Source: Clostridia bacterium
GTDB lineage: Bacteria > Bacillota_A > Clostridia > TANB77 > CAG-508
Reading direction: 5' to 3'
Assembly: GCA_022791475.1 (NCBI GenBank)
Contig: JAAVZD010000033.1
Location: forward strand, 1-62,915
Length of the DNA: 62,915 nt
Shown: positions 35,578 to 44,690 of the stretch, piece by piece
How the letters are laid out: each line of letters opens with the position of its first letter
Position numbering within the stretch: the stretch's first letter is position 1
The notes under the pieces: generated by a model
Database searches by the model: none
What the model saw: only the letters and a program-made list of their open reading frames with translations
What the model was told of the DNA's origin: nothing
Position numbers and translations under genes: made by a program

Positions 35578-36399
35578 ATGAAAAGTAAAGAATATAAATT
35601 TAAGGAATTTGCAGCAATTACACTTATTTCACTAGTAATAACAATAATAATTTTAATAATATTATCAAGTATAGCAATATATTTAAGCTTAGGAAATAAT
35701 GGGATATTTACAAGAGCAAAACAAGCAAAAGAGGTAACTAATAAACAAGAGGCAACTGAAATAATAAACTTAAAAATAACAACAGCTCAAATGAATAAAT
35801 ATTCGGAAGAACAAAGAATGCCGACTTTAAAAGAGTTATCATTATCACTTGGAATGGATAAAGAAATACAATATGTAACAGAACAAAGTAAGAAAAAAGC
35901 AAGTACAGAATATAATGTTACAAGTGAAAAACCTAGTTCAATATACACAAAATTAAAGGAATACCCATATGAATTTGAAATAAATAGTATGTTACAATTG
36001 GCAAGCATAGATGGAATAAAAATAGCCCAAAATACAAATAATATTATAGATTATGCAGATAGTAATAATGAAGTGATTTTGTCAAAAAAAGTAGAAGTTA
36101 CTGCGAAAAATTCTAATTGGTTTAATATTTATGTTGAAGGTCCAGAAATTGAAGCTGGTACATGGTTGATATTTATAGATATAGAAGATAAGGAAGATAC
36201 CAGTGCTCATAATACCATAATATTGGGAACAGGTTGTTCTTCAAACTCTGTAACTAATGTTTGGGCAGGTACTAATCATACTAATGGATACTATAAAGGA
36301 GAAAAAACAAAATTAAAAGCAAATATATTCAATGATAGTACTAAAACTAGAAATTATACTATAACATTTAAAGCATTAAAACTATCAAACACATATTAA
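35578..36399 (+). CDS. Pilin-like (pseudopilin) secreted protein
   Basis: 273 aa. SD AAAGGAG precedes ATG 35578. The N-terminus has a charged stretch, then ITLISLVITIIILIILSSIA, the shape of a prepilin class III leader as found in clostridial proteins beginning GITLIALVITII. The canonical Glu5 is Ser. NGIFTRAKQAKE follows, typical after the pilin helix. The body (100-273) is a beta-rich domain with FNIYVEGPEIEAGTWLIFI and no known motif. A processing enzyme is encoded at 3290. The gene lies between two copies of the smc 3' end and is A-rich on its coding strand, unlike its neighbours. Confidence 0.75.
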   Translation: MKSKEYKFKEFAAITLISLVITIIILIILSSIAIYLSLGNNGIFTRAKQAKEVTNKQEATEIINLKITTAQMNKYSEEQRMPTLKELSLSLGMDKEIQYVTEQSKKKASTEYNVTSEKPSSIYTKLKEYPYEFEINSMLQLASIDGIKIAQNTNNIIDYADSNNEVILSKKVEVTAKNSNWFNIYVEGPEIEAGTWLIFIDIEDKEDTSAHNTIILGTGCSSNSVTNVWAGTNHTNGYYKGEKTKLKANIFNDSTKTRNYTITFKALKLSNTY

Positions 36400-36490
36400 T
36401 AAAGCAAATAGAAAATATAGTGTTACAAGTTATATAAAACAAAAGTAATAAAAATTAAATCGTATAACAAAAAGTCATAGAAGAATATAA

Positions 36491-36516
36491 AAAAACAGCA
36501 AATTCGCTGTTTTTTA
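36491..36516. terminator. Bidirectional terminator between the pilin-like gene and smc
   Basis: ACAGC-AAATTC-GCTGT with A- and T-runs on either side, between convergent genes. Confidence 0.88.
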
Positions 36517-36526
36517 ATTTAGATAT

Positions 36527-39500
36527 TTACCTACTATTTGCAAGTTTCATTGAAAGAAGTTTACTTATTCCGTTTTCTTCCATTGTTACGCCATATACTG
36601 TATCTGCTGATTCCATTGTTCCTTTTCTGTGTGTTATTACTAAGAATTGAGTTTCACTACTAAATTTCTTTAAGTAGTCTGCAAATCTATATACGTTTAC
36701 ATCATCTAGTGCTGCTTCTATTTCGTCTAATATGCAGAATGGTGCTGGGTTTATTTTTAGTATTGCAAATAGAAGTGCTATTGCTGTAAATGCTCTTTCC
36801 CCTCCTGATAGTAGCATCATATTTTGAAGTTTCTTTCCTGTTGGTTGTACTTTAATGTCAATTCCACATTCTAGAATGTTTGATTCATCTTCTAGTATTA
36901 ACTCTGCTTTTCCTCCACCAAATAGTTCAACAAATACTTCATTAAAGTTTTTATTTATTACTGTAAATTTTTCTGCAAATTGTGTTTTCATTGTATCTGT
37001 CATTTCTGCTATTATTTTTCTTAGTTTTCCTGCAGTATTGTCTAAATCTAAACGTTGTTCACACATAAAGTCATATCTTTCTTTTGTTTTCTTATATTCT
37101 TCTATTGAATCTATATTAATGCTTCCTAAGTTTTTAATTTTATTTCGTAAATTGTGAACTTCTTTAGTTGCAGCTGCAATATTTGTTGGTTTTTTATATT
37201 CTTGCGCGTTGTTTGGAGTTATTTCATATTCTTCCCACAAGTTATTTACTATTTGTTCAATATCTTGCTCTAATTTTGTTTTCTTTACATCCATTTTTAC
37301 TATTTGTTCTTTTAAGTCTTCAAGAATTTTAAATTTATCTGCTATTTCATTTTCCATTTGCGTAAGTTTTTCATTTTTCTCTACTCTCGTATTTTTTAGT
37401 TCTTCAACTTTTGCTGATCCATTTTCTACTTCTTGTTTAACTTCTTCTATTTTTGTGTAAAGAGATGTTATATTTTCTTCTAGCTCTTTATTTTCTGTAT
37501 TTATTGCACTTATTTGCTCTTGTTTATTTTGTATGCTTGTATTACTATTTTCAATATCTTGGTCAATTCTTTCTATCATTTCGTCTATTGACATTTTGCT
37601 TTCATCAAATGAAGATACTGAAATTTTTAAGTTTGTAATATCAAAGTTCAAATCATCTATATAACTTTGGCTATCTTTGTTGGCTTTTGCAAACTCTTCT
37701 ATAACGGCGTTTAGTTCTTCTATTTCTTTTGTAAGCTCTGCCATTTTTGTTTCTTTATATTGCTTATCTTCTCTATTTGCAACTTTTTCATTATCAATTT
37801 GCACTACTTCATCTTTTAGTTTTTGAAGCCTTGTTTCTATTTTAGAAATATTTTCTTCTATTGAAACCATTTTTTGTTTTTCTGTTGCATATACTATGTC
37901 TATTTCTTTTAGGTTATTTTCTAATTCTTCTGAATTTTTAAGTACATTTTGGATAGATTTTTCGTAATTGTTTCTTTCTTCAGTTGTTTCTTCTATTTGT
38001 TTTTCTATTTTCTTTATTTGTTTTTCTAGACTTTCAATTTCTCTTGTTCTTCCTAAAATGTTTACTGTTTTTTTAGCTACACTTCCACCTGTCATTGCTC
38101 CTGATGGATTTATTAAATCTCCACTTAATGTTACTATTCTAAATGAATATCCATTCTTTTTTGCTAAAGCTATAGCATTATTCATATCATCTACAATAAC
38201 TGTTTTTCCTAATAAATTTAGAACAATTTGCTCATATTTTTTATTGTATTTAACTAAGTCTGATGCTATTCCTATTACTCCATTTACTTTGTTTATTTTG
38301 TCTAGTTTTTTACCTTTAACCGCTGTAATTGGTAGGAATGATGCTCTACCTAAGTTTTCTTTTCTTAAATGCTCTATTAGTTTTTTTGCATCTTCTTCTG
38401 TTTCTGTTACTATGTTTTGAAGAGCTACACCCAAACACATTTCAATTGCTGTTTCATATTCTTGTGGTGCTGATATGATGTTTGCTAAAACTCCATTTAC
38501 ACCCTTTTTCAAGCTACTATTTTTATCACATTCTAATAATAAATTTTTAACACTTTTTGTGTATCCTTCTTTTTCTTTTTCTGTTTCTATTAAAAATTTT
38601 AGTCTTGAGTCTTTCATTCTTAAATCATAGCTTAGGTTGTTAATTTTAGTGTCATATTCTTTTAATTTTGATACACTTTCTTCTTTTTGACTGTGCATAT
38701 CTTCTATTTTCTTTACTGCTTCATTTCTAGCCTGCTCTATTTCGTAAAAACCTTTTGATAATTCTTGTTTTTGCATACGTGCTTCGTCTAGTTCTGAAAT
38801 TGACCCATTTATTTCTTGTTTTACTGTTTTTTGTCTTTTTTCTAAATTTTCGTAATTTACATCTTCACCATTAATTTCACTTGCTAGTTCATATTTTGCA
38901 TCTATATTTTGTTCTACTTTTTGTTTTTTTGCTTCCATTTCAAGTTCTTTGTCCGATAGTTTTTTTGTTAATTCTGCAAGCTGTGCTTCTTTTTCTTGTA
39001 ATTCTTTTTCGAATTTTTCTCTGTTTGTGTTTAAGTTTATTTTCTTTTCTTGTTTTTGTTTTTTCTCTTCTTGTAATTCATTTATTCTTATTTTCACTTC
39101 TTCTATTTCATTTGTAAAGCGTTCACTGTTTTGTTTGTTGTTTTCAATTCTTTCTTTTGCAACATTTATGTCTGAATTTATTTTTTCAATTTTATTTGTG
39201 CTTTCAAAACCTATATTTTGCATTTCTTCTATTTTTGCAGTGATTTCATCTATTTCATGTTTTAATTCTTCTTTTAAATTACGTGCTTGTTCTTGCTTTT
39301 TATCTTCTTCTTCATATTGCGTATTTATTATTTCTTCGTCTTTTACTATTTCTTCTAGTTTTTTTCTATAAGTTTCTATATTATATACAAATAAACCCAC
39401 TTCTATATTTTTTAATTCTTCACGCAAATCTAAAAATTTCTTTGCTTTTTCAGATTGTATTTTAAGTGGTTCTATTGTACCTTCAATTTCAGATAAAATA

Positions 39501-40078
39501 TCATTTATTCTAAGTAAGTTTAATTTAGTTTGCTCTAACTTCTTCTCACTTTCTTGCTTTCTTGTTCTATATTTTACAATTCCTGCTGCTTCTTCAAATA
39601 TTTTTCTTCTATCTTCAGATTTATTGCTTAATATTTCATCTATTTTACCTTGACCTATTATAGAATATCCATCTTTTCCAATACCTGTGTCCATAAATAG
39701 TTCCACAATATCTTTCAAACGACATGGTACTTTATTTATAAAATAGCCTGTTTCACCACTTCTATATATTTTTCTAGTAACTGTTACTTCATTAAATTCT
39801 ATTGGCAGCTTTCCATCGCTATTATCTATTACAATTGATGCTTCTGCAAAACCCAATGATTTTCTATTTTGAGTTCCAGCAAAAATAATATCAGAAGAAC
39901 TTGACCCCCTTAAGGATTTCATACTTTGTTCTCCTAATACCCATCTAATTGAATCTGATATATTACTTTTTCCTGAACCATTTGGACCTATTACAGATGT
40001 AATTCCTGGTCTAAACTCTAATACTGTTTTATCTGCAAATGATTTAAAGCCTTGTAGTTCTAATCTTTTTAAATACAT
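36527..40078 (-). CDS. smc: Chromosome segregation protein SMC
   Basis: 1183 aa from ATG 40078 (MYLKRLELQGFKSFADKT, the usual SMC start; a GTG four codons earlier is less likely). Walker A is GPNGSGKSN near residue 32. Coiled coil covers 170-500 and 660-1010, with the hinge between (VNGVLANIISAPQEYETAIE). The C-terminal ATPase has LSGGERAFTAIALLFAI and FCILDEIEAALDD. SMC condenses and segregates chromosomes with ScpA/ScpB. rnc and ftsY, frequent neighbours, are absent. Not a single in-frame CGG was seen in this long gene. Confidence 0.98.
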   Translation of the reverse strand: MYLKRLELQGFKSFADKTVLEFRPGITSVIGPNGSGKSNISDSIRWVLGEQSMKSLRGSSSSDIIFAGTQNRKSLGFAEASIVIDNSDGKLPIEFNEVTVTRKIYRSGETGYFINKVPCRLKDIVELFMDTGIGKDGYSIIGQGKIDEILSNKSEDRRKIFEEAAGIVKYRTRKQESEKKLEQTKLNLLRINDILSEIEGTIEPLKIQSEKAKKFLDLREELKNIEVGLFVYNIETYRKKLEEIVKDEEIINTQYEEEDKKQEQARNLKEELKHEIDEITAKIEEMQNIGFESTNKIEKINSDINVAKERIENNKQNSERFTNEIEEVKIRINELQEEKKQKQEKKINLNTNREKFEKELQEKEAQLAELTKKLSDKELEMEAKKQKVEQNIDAKYELASEINGEDVNYENLEKRQKTVKQEINGSISELDEARMQKQELSKGFYEIEQARNEAVKKIEDMHSQKEESVSKLKEYDTKINNLSYDLRMKDSRLKFLIETEKEKEGYTKSVKNLLLECDKNSSLKKGVNGVLANIISAPQEYETAIEMCLGVALQNIVTETEEDAKKLIEHLRKENLGRASFLPITAVKGKKLDKINKVNGVIGIASDLVKYNKKYEQIVLNLLGKTVIVDDMNNAIALAKKNGYSFRIVTLSGDLINPSGAMTGGSVAKKTVNILGRTREIESLEKQIKKIEKQIEETTEERNNYEKSIQNVLKNSEELENNLKEIDIVYATEKQKMVSIEENISKIETRLQKLKDEVVQIDNEKVANREDKQYKETKMAELTKEIEELNAVIEEFAKANKDSQSYIDDLNFDITNLKISVSSFDESKMSIDEMIERIDQDIENSNTSIQNKQEQISAINTENKELEENITSLYTKIEEVKQEVENGSAKVEELKNTRVEKNEKLTQMENEIADKFKILEDLKEQIVKMDVKKTKLEQDIEQIVNNLWEEYEITPNNAQEYKKPTNIAAATKEVHNLRNKIKNLGSINIDSIEEYKKTKERYDFMCEQRLDLDNTAGKLRKIIAEMTDTMKTQFAEKFTVINKNFNEVFVELFGGGKAELILEDESNILECGIDIKVQPTGKKLQNMMLLSGGERAFTAIALLFAILKINPAPFCILDEIEAALDDVNVYRFADYLKKFSSETQFLVITHRKGTMESADTVYGVTMEENGISKLLSMKLANSR

Positions 40079-40159
40079 TTTTATATCCACCCATTCTTGC
40101 TTTTATTTTTTGCTATAATATGCTAAAATTATATATTTTTAGAGGCTTTTTGTCAAGAA

Positions 40160-40184
40160 AAAAACGCCTTAAAAGCGTTTTTTA
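40160..40184 (-). terminator. Terminator after the surface-protein gene
   Basis: AAACGC-CTTAAAA-GCGTTT hairpin; on the minus strand it is followed by a T-run just past the gene end at 40208. Confidence 0.85.
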
Positions 40185-40207
40185 CTTGATTTTCTTTTTT
40201 ATTTATT

Positions 40208-41302
40208 TTACTCACTTAAACTTAATATCCAAGCAGTATCTTCTGTTATATGCGTTGCTTGTCCTTCATTTGCCGTTGCTTTAACATTTGCTTTAATTGT
40301 AACTACTGGACGAATTCCAATGTTACCTAGAGAACTGCTTAAATTATATCCATTTGCATCAATTCTTCCTAAGAAAACAAATGGAGAAGAATAGTATACT
40401 TTATAATAATAAATATATTCTACTCCTATACCTCTCAATGTAGAATTTCGATTAACCCCTAATATTTCATTTGTAGTTATACAATGTGCTGATCCTTGTT
40501 CTGCATAATTTGTATTTACAGCATCTGTTGAACAGTCTTCATACATTGTCCAGTTTCTATATTGTCCTAAAATATTAATAGTTCCTTTTAAATCAGAATC
40601 ATTATGAACAGATCTTGGCACGTAATATCCTTCAGGTGTTCCTGCATGAACTATATTTATTGTTCCATCTGAATTTTTACTTAGTACTCTCCAACCACCA
40701 TTATATACAGGATTTGCATTATATTGTGTTGGGTTAATACCGTTATCTTTACTCTGGCCTACTCCAAACCCACCAAATTTTTCTGAAGTTGTTGGTAATG
40801 ATGATCCAGAATAATAGTTTCCAACTTTATTTATATCTTCCTCTGTCCAGTTTCCTACTGAATAATTTACGAAATCTCCTATATTAACTAAGTCTGATAT
40901 ACTAGTTTTTATAACAATATCTTTACTGAAAGTTTGTCCATCTTTTGTTTTTACTGTTACTGGATAATTTTGTTCTAAAGCAACTCTTATATCTTTTGTT
41001 AATGTTTTTCTAGGTTTAGTAGGTGTCACTGTAGTTTTACTCCCATCTTCATTTGTAAATGTTACACTTTCTATTTCTATATTACTTTCTATTTTCACTA
41101 AGATGTTTGCAAATCCATTTCCTAATCTTTGTCTTACTTCTACATTAATTATATTTTCTTCTATTTTAGCTTCATCTTGTTTTTTTGTTTCTAGTTTTTT
41201 TATACTAATTTGTGTTATTTTAATTCCAATATTTGCCAATAAAATTATAGCTAATATTAGAATAATAATGTATAAACTTTTTTTATTCTTCAAAAATTTC
41301 AT
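40208..41302 (-). CDS. Signal-anchored surface protein with GIRPVV-type C-terminal domain
   Basis: 364 aa. An N-terminal membrane anchor (residues 9-33) precedes an Ig-like region (ILVKIESNIEIESVTFTNE, near 70) and a C-terminal domain of about 220 aa with GGWRVLSKNSDGTINIVHAG and GNIGIRPVVTIKANV. Proteins with a WRVL...IRPVV module are common among surface proteins of gut Clostridia. Function unknown. Several Cys (DCSTDA, HCITTNE) may form a disulfide. SD AAGGAG precedes ATG 41302. Confidence 0.7.
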   Translation of the reverse strand: MKFLKNKKSLYIIILILAIILLANIGIKITQISIKKLETKKQDEAKIEENIINVEVRQRLGNGFANILVKIESNIEIESVTFTNEDGSKTTVTPTKPRKTLTKDIRVALEQNYPVTVKTKDGQTFSKDIVIKTSISDLVNIGDFVNYSVGNWTEEDINKVGNYYSGSSLPTTSEKFGGFGVGQSKDNGINPTQYNANPVYNGGWRVLSKNSDGTINIVHAGTPEGYYVPRSVHNDSDLKGTINILGQYRNWTMYEDCSTDAVNTNYAEQGSAHCITTNEILGVNRNSTLRGIGVEYIYYYKVYYSSPFVFLGRIDANGYNLSSSLGNIGIRPVVTIKANVKATANEGQATHITEDTAWILSLSE

Positions 41303-41405
41303 TAATAGTGTCTCCTTATCTTACGTTTACTTATATATATTATATTTAATTTTATTTTATCTGTCAACCTGTAAACACATTAAACAAAATATTTATCTTC
41401 TTTAG

Positions 41406-41434
41406 TTGTTTTTTATTATCCATTGTGATATTAT
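41406..41434 (+). promoter_or_regulatory. Possible promoter of the HD-GYP gene
   Basis: TTGTTT (41406-41411), 17-bp spacer, TATTAT (41429-41434), 33 nt before the start. Confidence 0.5.
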
Positions 41435-41466
41435 TTTATTGAAGTTACAAAAGAAAGAGGTTTTCT

Positions 41467-42412
41467 ATGAAAAAATTAGATATAGATTTTTATAATTCTA
41501 CTAATTTAAAATCTTATAATTTAGATGCTGTTATGAAATATCAGCTTTCTATGCTTGATAGAATGGATGTTTTTACAAGAAGGCATAGTGAAAATGTTGC
41601 TAATTTGGTTTGTAGAATTTGTGAATATTTGCATTGCAATAAGGTATTTACTATTCATGCTACTATTTGTGCTTATTTACATGATGTTGGAAAACTTTTT
41701 ATTCCACCAGAAATTATAAATAAGCCTGGGAAACTTACAGATGAAGAATATGAAATTATAAAATCACACACTACTTTAGGTTATGAAATGTGTATGAAGG
41801 ATTTAAAATTACGTCCTTATGCAGATGGTGCTTATTATCATCACGAATCTTTAAATGGTTCACGGTTACCCTCAAGGTCTTACAAAAAAGGACATTCCAT
41901 ATGTGGCTCAAATTATTAGAGTTGCTGATGAATATGATGCTATTGTTACTAAAAGGCAGTATACTACTCACGTTAATATTTCTGAAACTTTGAAAGATTT
42001 AATAAAAGACGCTAAACCTACTGACTATATAAAAACAGTTGCTTTAGATGTTGTAAGAGAAAATTATAAAGTTGGAAAAATTAATCCTAAAGCTTTAAAA
42101 GCCTTATTTAAAGTTGTTATAGACGATACATTATATGAAATAAGCTGTGTTATCGACTACATTAATTACTTGCATGAACAGATAGATAGATTAGAAAAAA
42201 TTGAAAAATATGATTTAAAAGCACAGAAAGCAAAAAAAGATAAAGATAAAAACTATTACCACGAAGGTATGAAAATGCTATTTGAACAAGGCGAAAACTT
42301 TGAAAATTACAAAAATGTTCTATCTGAATATAGAATGGCAGTAATTACTCGTGAAGATGTTAAGGATAAGTTATATAATGAAATTAGAATTATAAAAAAA
42401 TTAAAAATTTAG
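41467..42412 (+). CDS. HD-GYP-type phosphohydrolase, split by a +1 frameshift at CGG
   Basis: From ATG 41467 (SD AAAGAGG) the HD part is clear: RRHSENVANLVCRICEYL, YLHDVGKLFIPPEII and IIKSHTTLGYEMC. Then HHESLNGS is followed by CGG and a foreign 17-residue tail. Skipping the C at 41863 gives GYPQGLTKKDIPYVAQIIRV and ADEYDAI, the GYP signature and its downstream helix. The frame runs to 42412, 314 aa in total. HD-GYP proteins often degrade cyclic di-GMP. The signature motif exists only in the shifted product. The last 120 residues are a charged helical extension. Confidence 0.9.
41863..41865 (+). other. +1 frameshift site (TCA C GGT) in the HD-GYP gene
   Basis: Zero frame TCA-CGG-TTA; skipping C at 41863 reads TCA-GGT-TAC-CCT (SGYP). 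The zero-frame stop comes 18 codons later. Confidence 0.88.
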
Positions 42413-42508
42413 TGACAATGGGACGGAGTTTTTGGCATTAGGGTTTCACGAATTTATATTTAAAAAGTTTTGAAACCCTAATGCCAAAAACTCCGTCCCA
42501 TTGTCACT
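42411..42508. repeat. Perfect inverted repeat with 38-bp arms
   Basis: The arms 42411-42448 and 42471-42508 are perfectly complementary around a 22-bp centre. They begin AGTGACAATGGGACGGAGTT. The arms overlap the TAG stop codons of both convergent genes (HD-GYP and mazF), so the element supplies both gene ends and a bidirectional terminator-like stem. The inner GTTTTTGGC recalls 4605-4714. Confidence 0.95.
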
Positions 42509-42857
42509 ATTCTTCTAGACCAAAACTCACGCCTAATGCGTTATTTATTCTACTCATAACATTTTCATCATTTATATGCCCTATTTTTTCTTTTAATCTG
42601 CTTTTATCTATTGTTCGTATTTGTTCTGCTAGTACTACTGATTCTGCTTTCAAGCCACCATCACCTAAACCTATATCTATATGTGTTGGTAATTTGTTTT
42701 TTCCAGTTTGAGAGGTGATTGCTGCAGCTATTACTGTTGGGCTATGCTTGTTTCCAATATCATTTTGTATAATTATTACTGGTCTTATGCCTCCTTGCTC
42801 TGAGCCTATTACTGGGCTTAAATCAGCATAAAACATATCTCCTCTTTTTATTACCAT
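42507..42857 (-). CDS. MazF/NdoA-type endoribonuclease
   Basis: 116 aa. PemK/MazF fold: VIKRGDMFYADLSPVIGSEQ at the start, GIRPVIIIQNDIGN near 23 with the catalytic Arg, and AAAITSQTGK near 45 with the Thr/Ser. MazF toxins cut mRNA at short motifs and are held by a MazE-type antitoxin. No antitoxin gene is next to it: the 65 bp upstream are too short, and the neighbour is the LolA/GerS-like gene. In Bacillus the toxin ndoA follows ndoAI; here the antitoxin must be elsewhere or absent. SD AGGAG precedes ATG 42857. Confidence 0.9.
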   Translation of the reverse strand: MVIKRGDMFYADLSPVIGSEQGGIRPVIIIQNDIGNKHSPTVIAAAITSQTGKNKLPTHIDIGLGDGGLKAESVVLAEQIRTIDKSRLKEKIGHINDENVMSRINNALGVSFGLEE

Positions 42858-42922
42858 TTGTGAATCACTCCTACTATTTTTTCTATATTTAAGGCTTTGA
42901 CTTTTGATATATTTTAAATATT

Positions 42923-43535
42923 TTAAGATATTGCTATCTCTGTATATAATATGTATACTAAAGTTTTTTGGTTAATATCTTGGACTAACATTTTAGTAGG
43001 TTTTCCGTGTTTTTTTATCTATATATAGCTTTTTATAGGCTGTATATTTAGTATTATTTTCATCTTTAAATTCTAATATTATTTCATTTTCTTTACTTGT
43101 TACTTTTGAATTTTTACATTGTTTATAGTTTTCTATAAAACTATTGAGCCATAAGTTATTATCTACAACATAACTATAATTTTCAAAAGTAGTAGTAAGC
43201 TCTAATTTATTATTTATTATTTTTAAATTTGTTCCGTCATACTGGGTTATAACACCTGCTATATTGCTTGGTTCTATAACTTCTTGTGTGCTTATATTAT
43301 TTGACTTTAATTCTTGTTTTACTACATATTTGCTTTTATTTTTATTCGTTTCTACCTCAATTTCCAATTTTGCTTTATAGGATTTAATATTTAAAATATC
43401 CTCAACTATCTCCTCCTCAGATTTGTTAATTTTATTATTTCCGTTTTTTAGGAATTTATAAGCAAAAATTGAAATTAAAACTGCAAGAATTAAAATAATA
43501 GCAATTACTATTAGAATAACTTTTTTATTTTTCAT
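42923..43535 (-). CDS. Membrane-anchored LolA/GerS-like protein, split by a +1 frameshift at CGG
   Basis: From ATG 43535 (SD AAGGAGG). A hydrophobic anchor (residues 5-28) lacks a lipobox Cys. Then EEEIVEDILNIKSYKAKLEI and VKQELKSNNI... in the manner of LolA/GerS-like outer-layer lipoproteins. The zero frame ends KLYIDKKTRKTY. At CGG (43007-43005), skipping the C gives TGKPTKMLVQDINQKTLVYI and a longer tail ending IAIS at 42923. LYIDKKTGKP..KM is the pattern expected of LolA-type proteins. Total 203 aa. A role in spore germination is only suggested by the likeness to GerS. Confidence 0.65.
43005..43007 (-). other. +1 frameshift site (ACA C GGA) in the LolA/GerS-like gene
   Basis: Zero frame ACA-CGG-AAA-ACC-TAC-TAA; skipping C at 43007 reads ACA-GGA-AAA-CCT and adds 27 residues. 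Confidence 0.75.
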
Positions 43536-43669
43536 AATTACCTCCTTGTAAATAAAAAAACGGAATTAAGAGTTTCTAAGTTCCTTATGTCACTAAGAAA
43601 CTCTAAATTTCGCATAATTCTCTTCTTAGAAAACTCACCACTATCGTGGATGACTTTCCTAAGAATATA

Positions 43670-43700
43670 AAAAAGAATAGATAAAATCTATTCTCTTTTT
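43670..43700 (-). terminator. Terminator after dusB
   Basis: AGAATAGAT-AAA-ATCTATTCT with A- and T-runs, immediately downstream of dusB on the minus strand. A second weaker hairpin (AGAGTTTCT / AGAAACTCT) lies at 43570-43608. Confidence 0.87.
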
Positions 43701-43708
43701 ATTTATAT

Positions 43709-44680
43709 TCATATACTTTTAAAGTATTCTGTAAGACAACTTATAAGTTCATCTTTTTTCTCTATTTGATTTACCCTTTGTCTTAAACTTGCCGAATTAG
43801 GAAGATTTTTTATATATGCACACATATGCTTTCTTAATTCTTTTATTCCTACAACTTCACCTTTTTGTTCTATCTCTAATTCAATATGTTTTATCATAGT
43901 ATCTAGTCTCTCTTTTAAGTCTACTTCTTTTATTTTTTCACCTTTTAGGTAAGATATAACCTCTCTAAAAATCCATGGATTTCCAAGTGCTGCTCTTCCT
44001 ATCATAATTCCATCTACATTAGTTTGTTCAAACATTTTTAAAGCATCTTCTTTTGTTTTTATATCTCCATTTCCTATTACTGGAATACTTACCGCTTCTT
44101 TAACTTTTCTTATTATATCCCAATCTGCTATTCCTGTATAATATTCTTCTCTTGTCCTTCCATGAATTATAATTGCATCTGCACCTGCTTTTTCTATTCT
44201 TTTTGCCATTTCTACTGCAACTATATTATTATTATCCCAGCCCTTTCTCATTTTTACTGTAACTGGTACTTCCGAATTTTTTACTACTGCTTTTACTATT
44301 TCTTCTGCCAAGTCTAAATTTAGCAACAGTTTACTACCATCCCCATTTTTTACAACCTTTGGTGCAGGGCACCCCATATTTATATCTACTATATCTGCTA
44401 ATTTTGATACATATTTTGCACTATATCCCATAGTTTCTGGGTCACTACCAAATATTTGCATTGAAATTGGCCTTTTTTCATTTTCTGTATCTAATAACAA
44501 CTTAGTTTTATGGTCATTATAATATAGCCCTTTACTACTTACCATTTCTGTACAAACAAGTGCTGGTCCATATTCTTTTGTAATCATTCTAAATGGTTTA
44601 TCTGTTACCCCTGCCATTGGTGCTAATAAAATATTGTTTTCTAATTCCACATTTCCTATTTTTAATTTTTTCAAGTACAT
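43709..44680 (-). CDS. dusB: tRNA-dihydrouridine synthase
   Basis: 323 aa. FMN-dependent reduction of uridine in tRNA D-loops. Motifs: [14 protein letters not shown] at residue 18, [15 protein letters not shown] near 100 with the catalytic Cys, [10 protein letters not shown] near 140, [11 protein letters not shown] near 175 and IPVIGNGDI near 205. The length and the NGDG/GSKLL segment fit the DusB branch. SD AGAGGAAAG precedes ATG 44680, 10 bp after the rodA stop, so they are probably one transcript. Confidence 0.95.
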   Translation of the reverse strand: MYLKKLKIGNVELENNILLAPMAGVTDKPFRMITKEYGPALVCTEMVSSKGLYYNDHKTKLLLDTENEKRPISMQIFGSDPETMGYSAKYVSKLADIVDINMGCPAPKVVKNGDGSKLLLNLDLAEEIVKAVVKNSEVPVTVKMRKGWDNNNIVAVEMAKRIEKAGADAIIIHGRTREEYYTGIADWDIIRKVKEAVSIPVIGNGDIKTKEDALKMFEQTNVDGIMIGRAALGNPWIFREVISYLKGEKIKEVDLKERLDTMIKHIELEIEQKGEVVGIKELRKHMCAYIKNLPNSASLRQRVNQIEKKDELISCLTEYFKSI

Positions 44681-44690
44681 TTCTTTCCTC

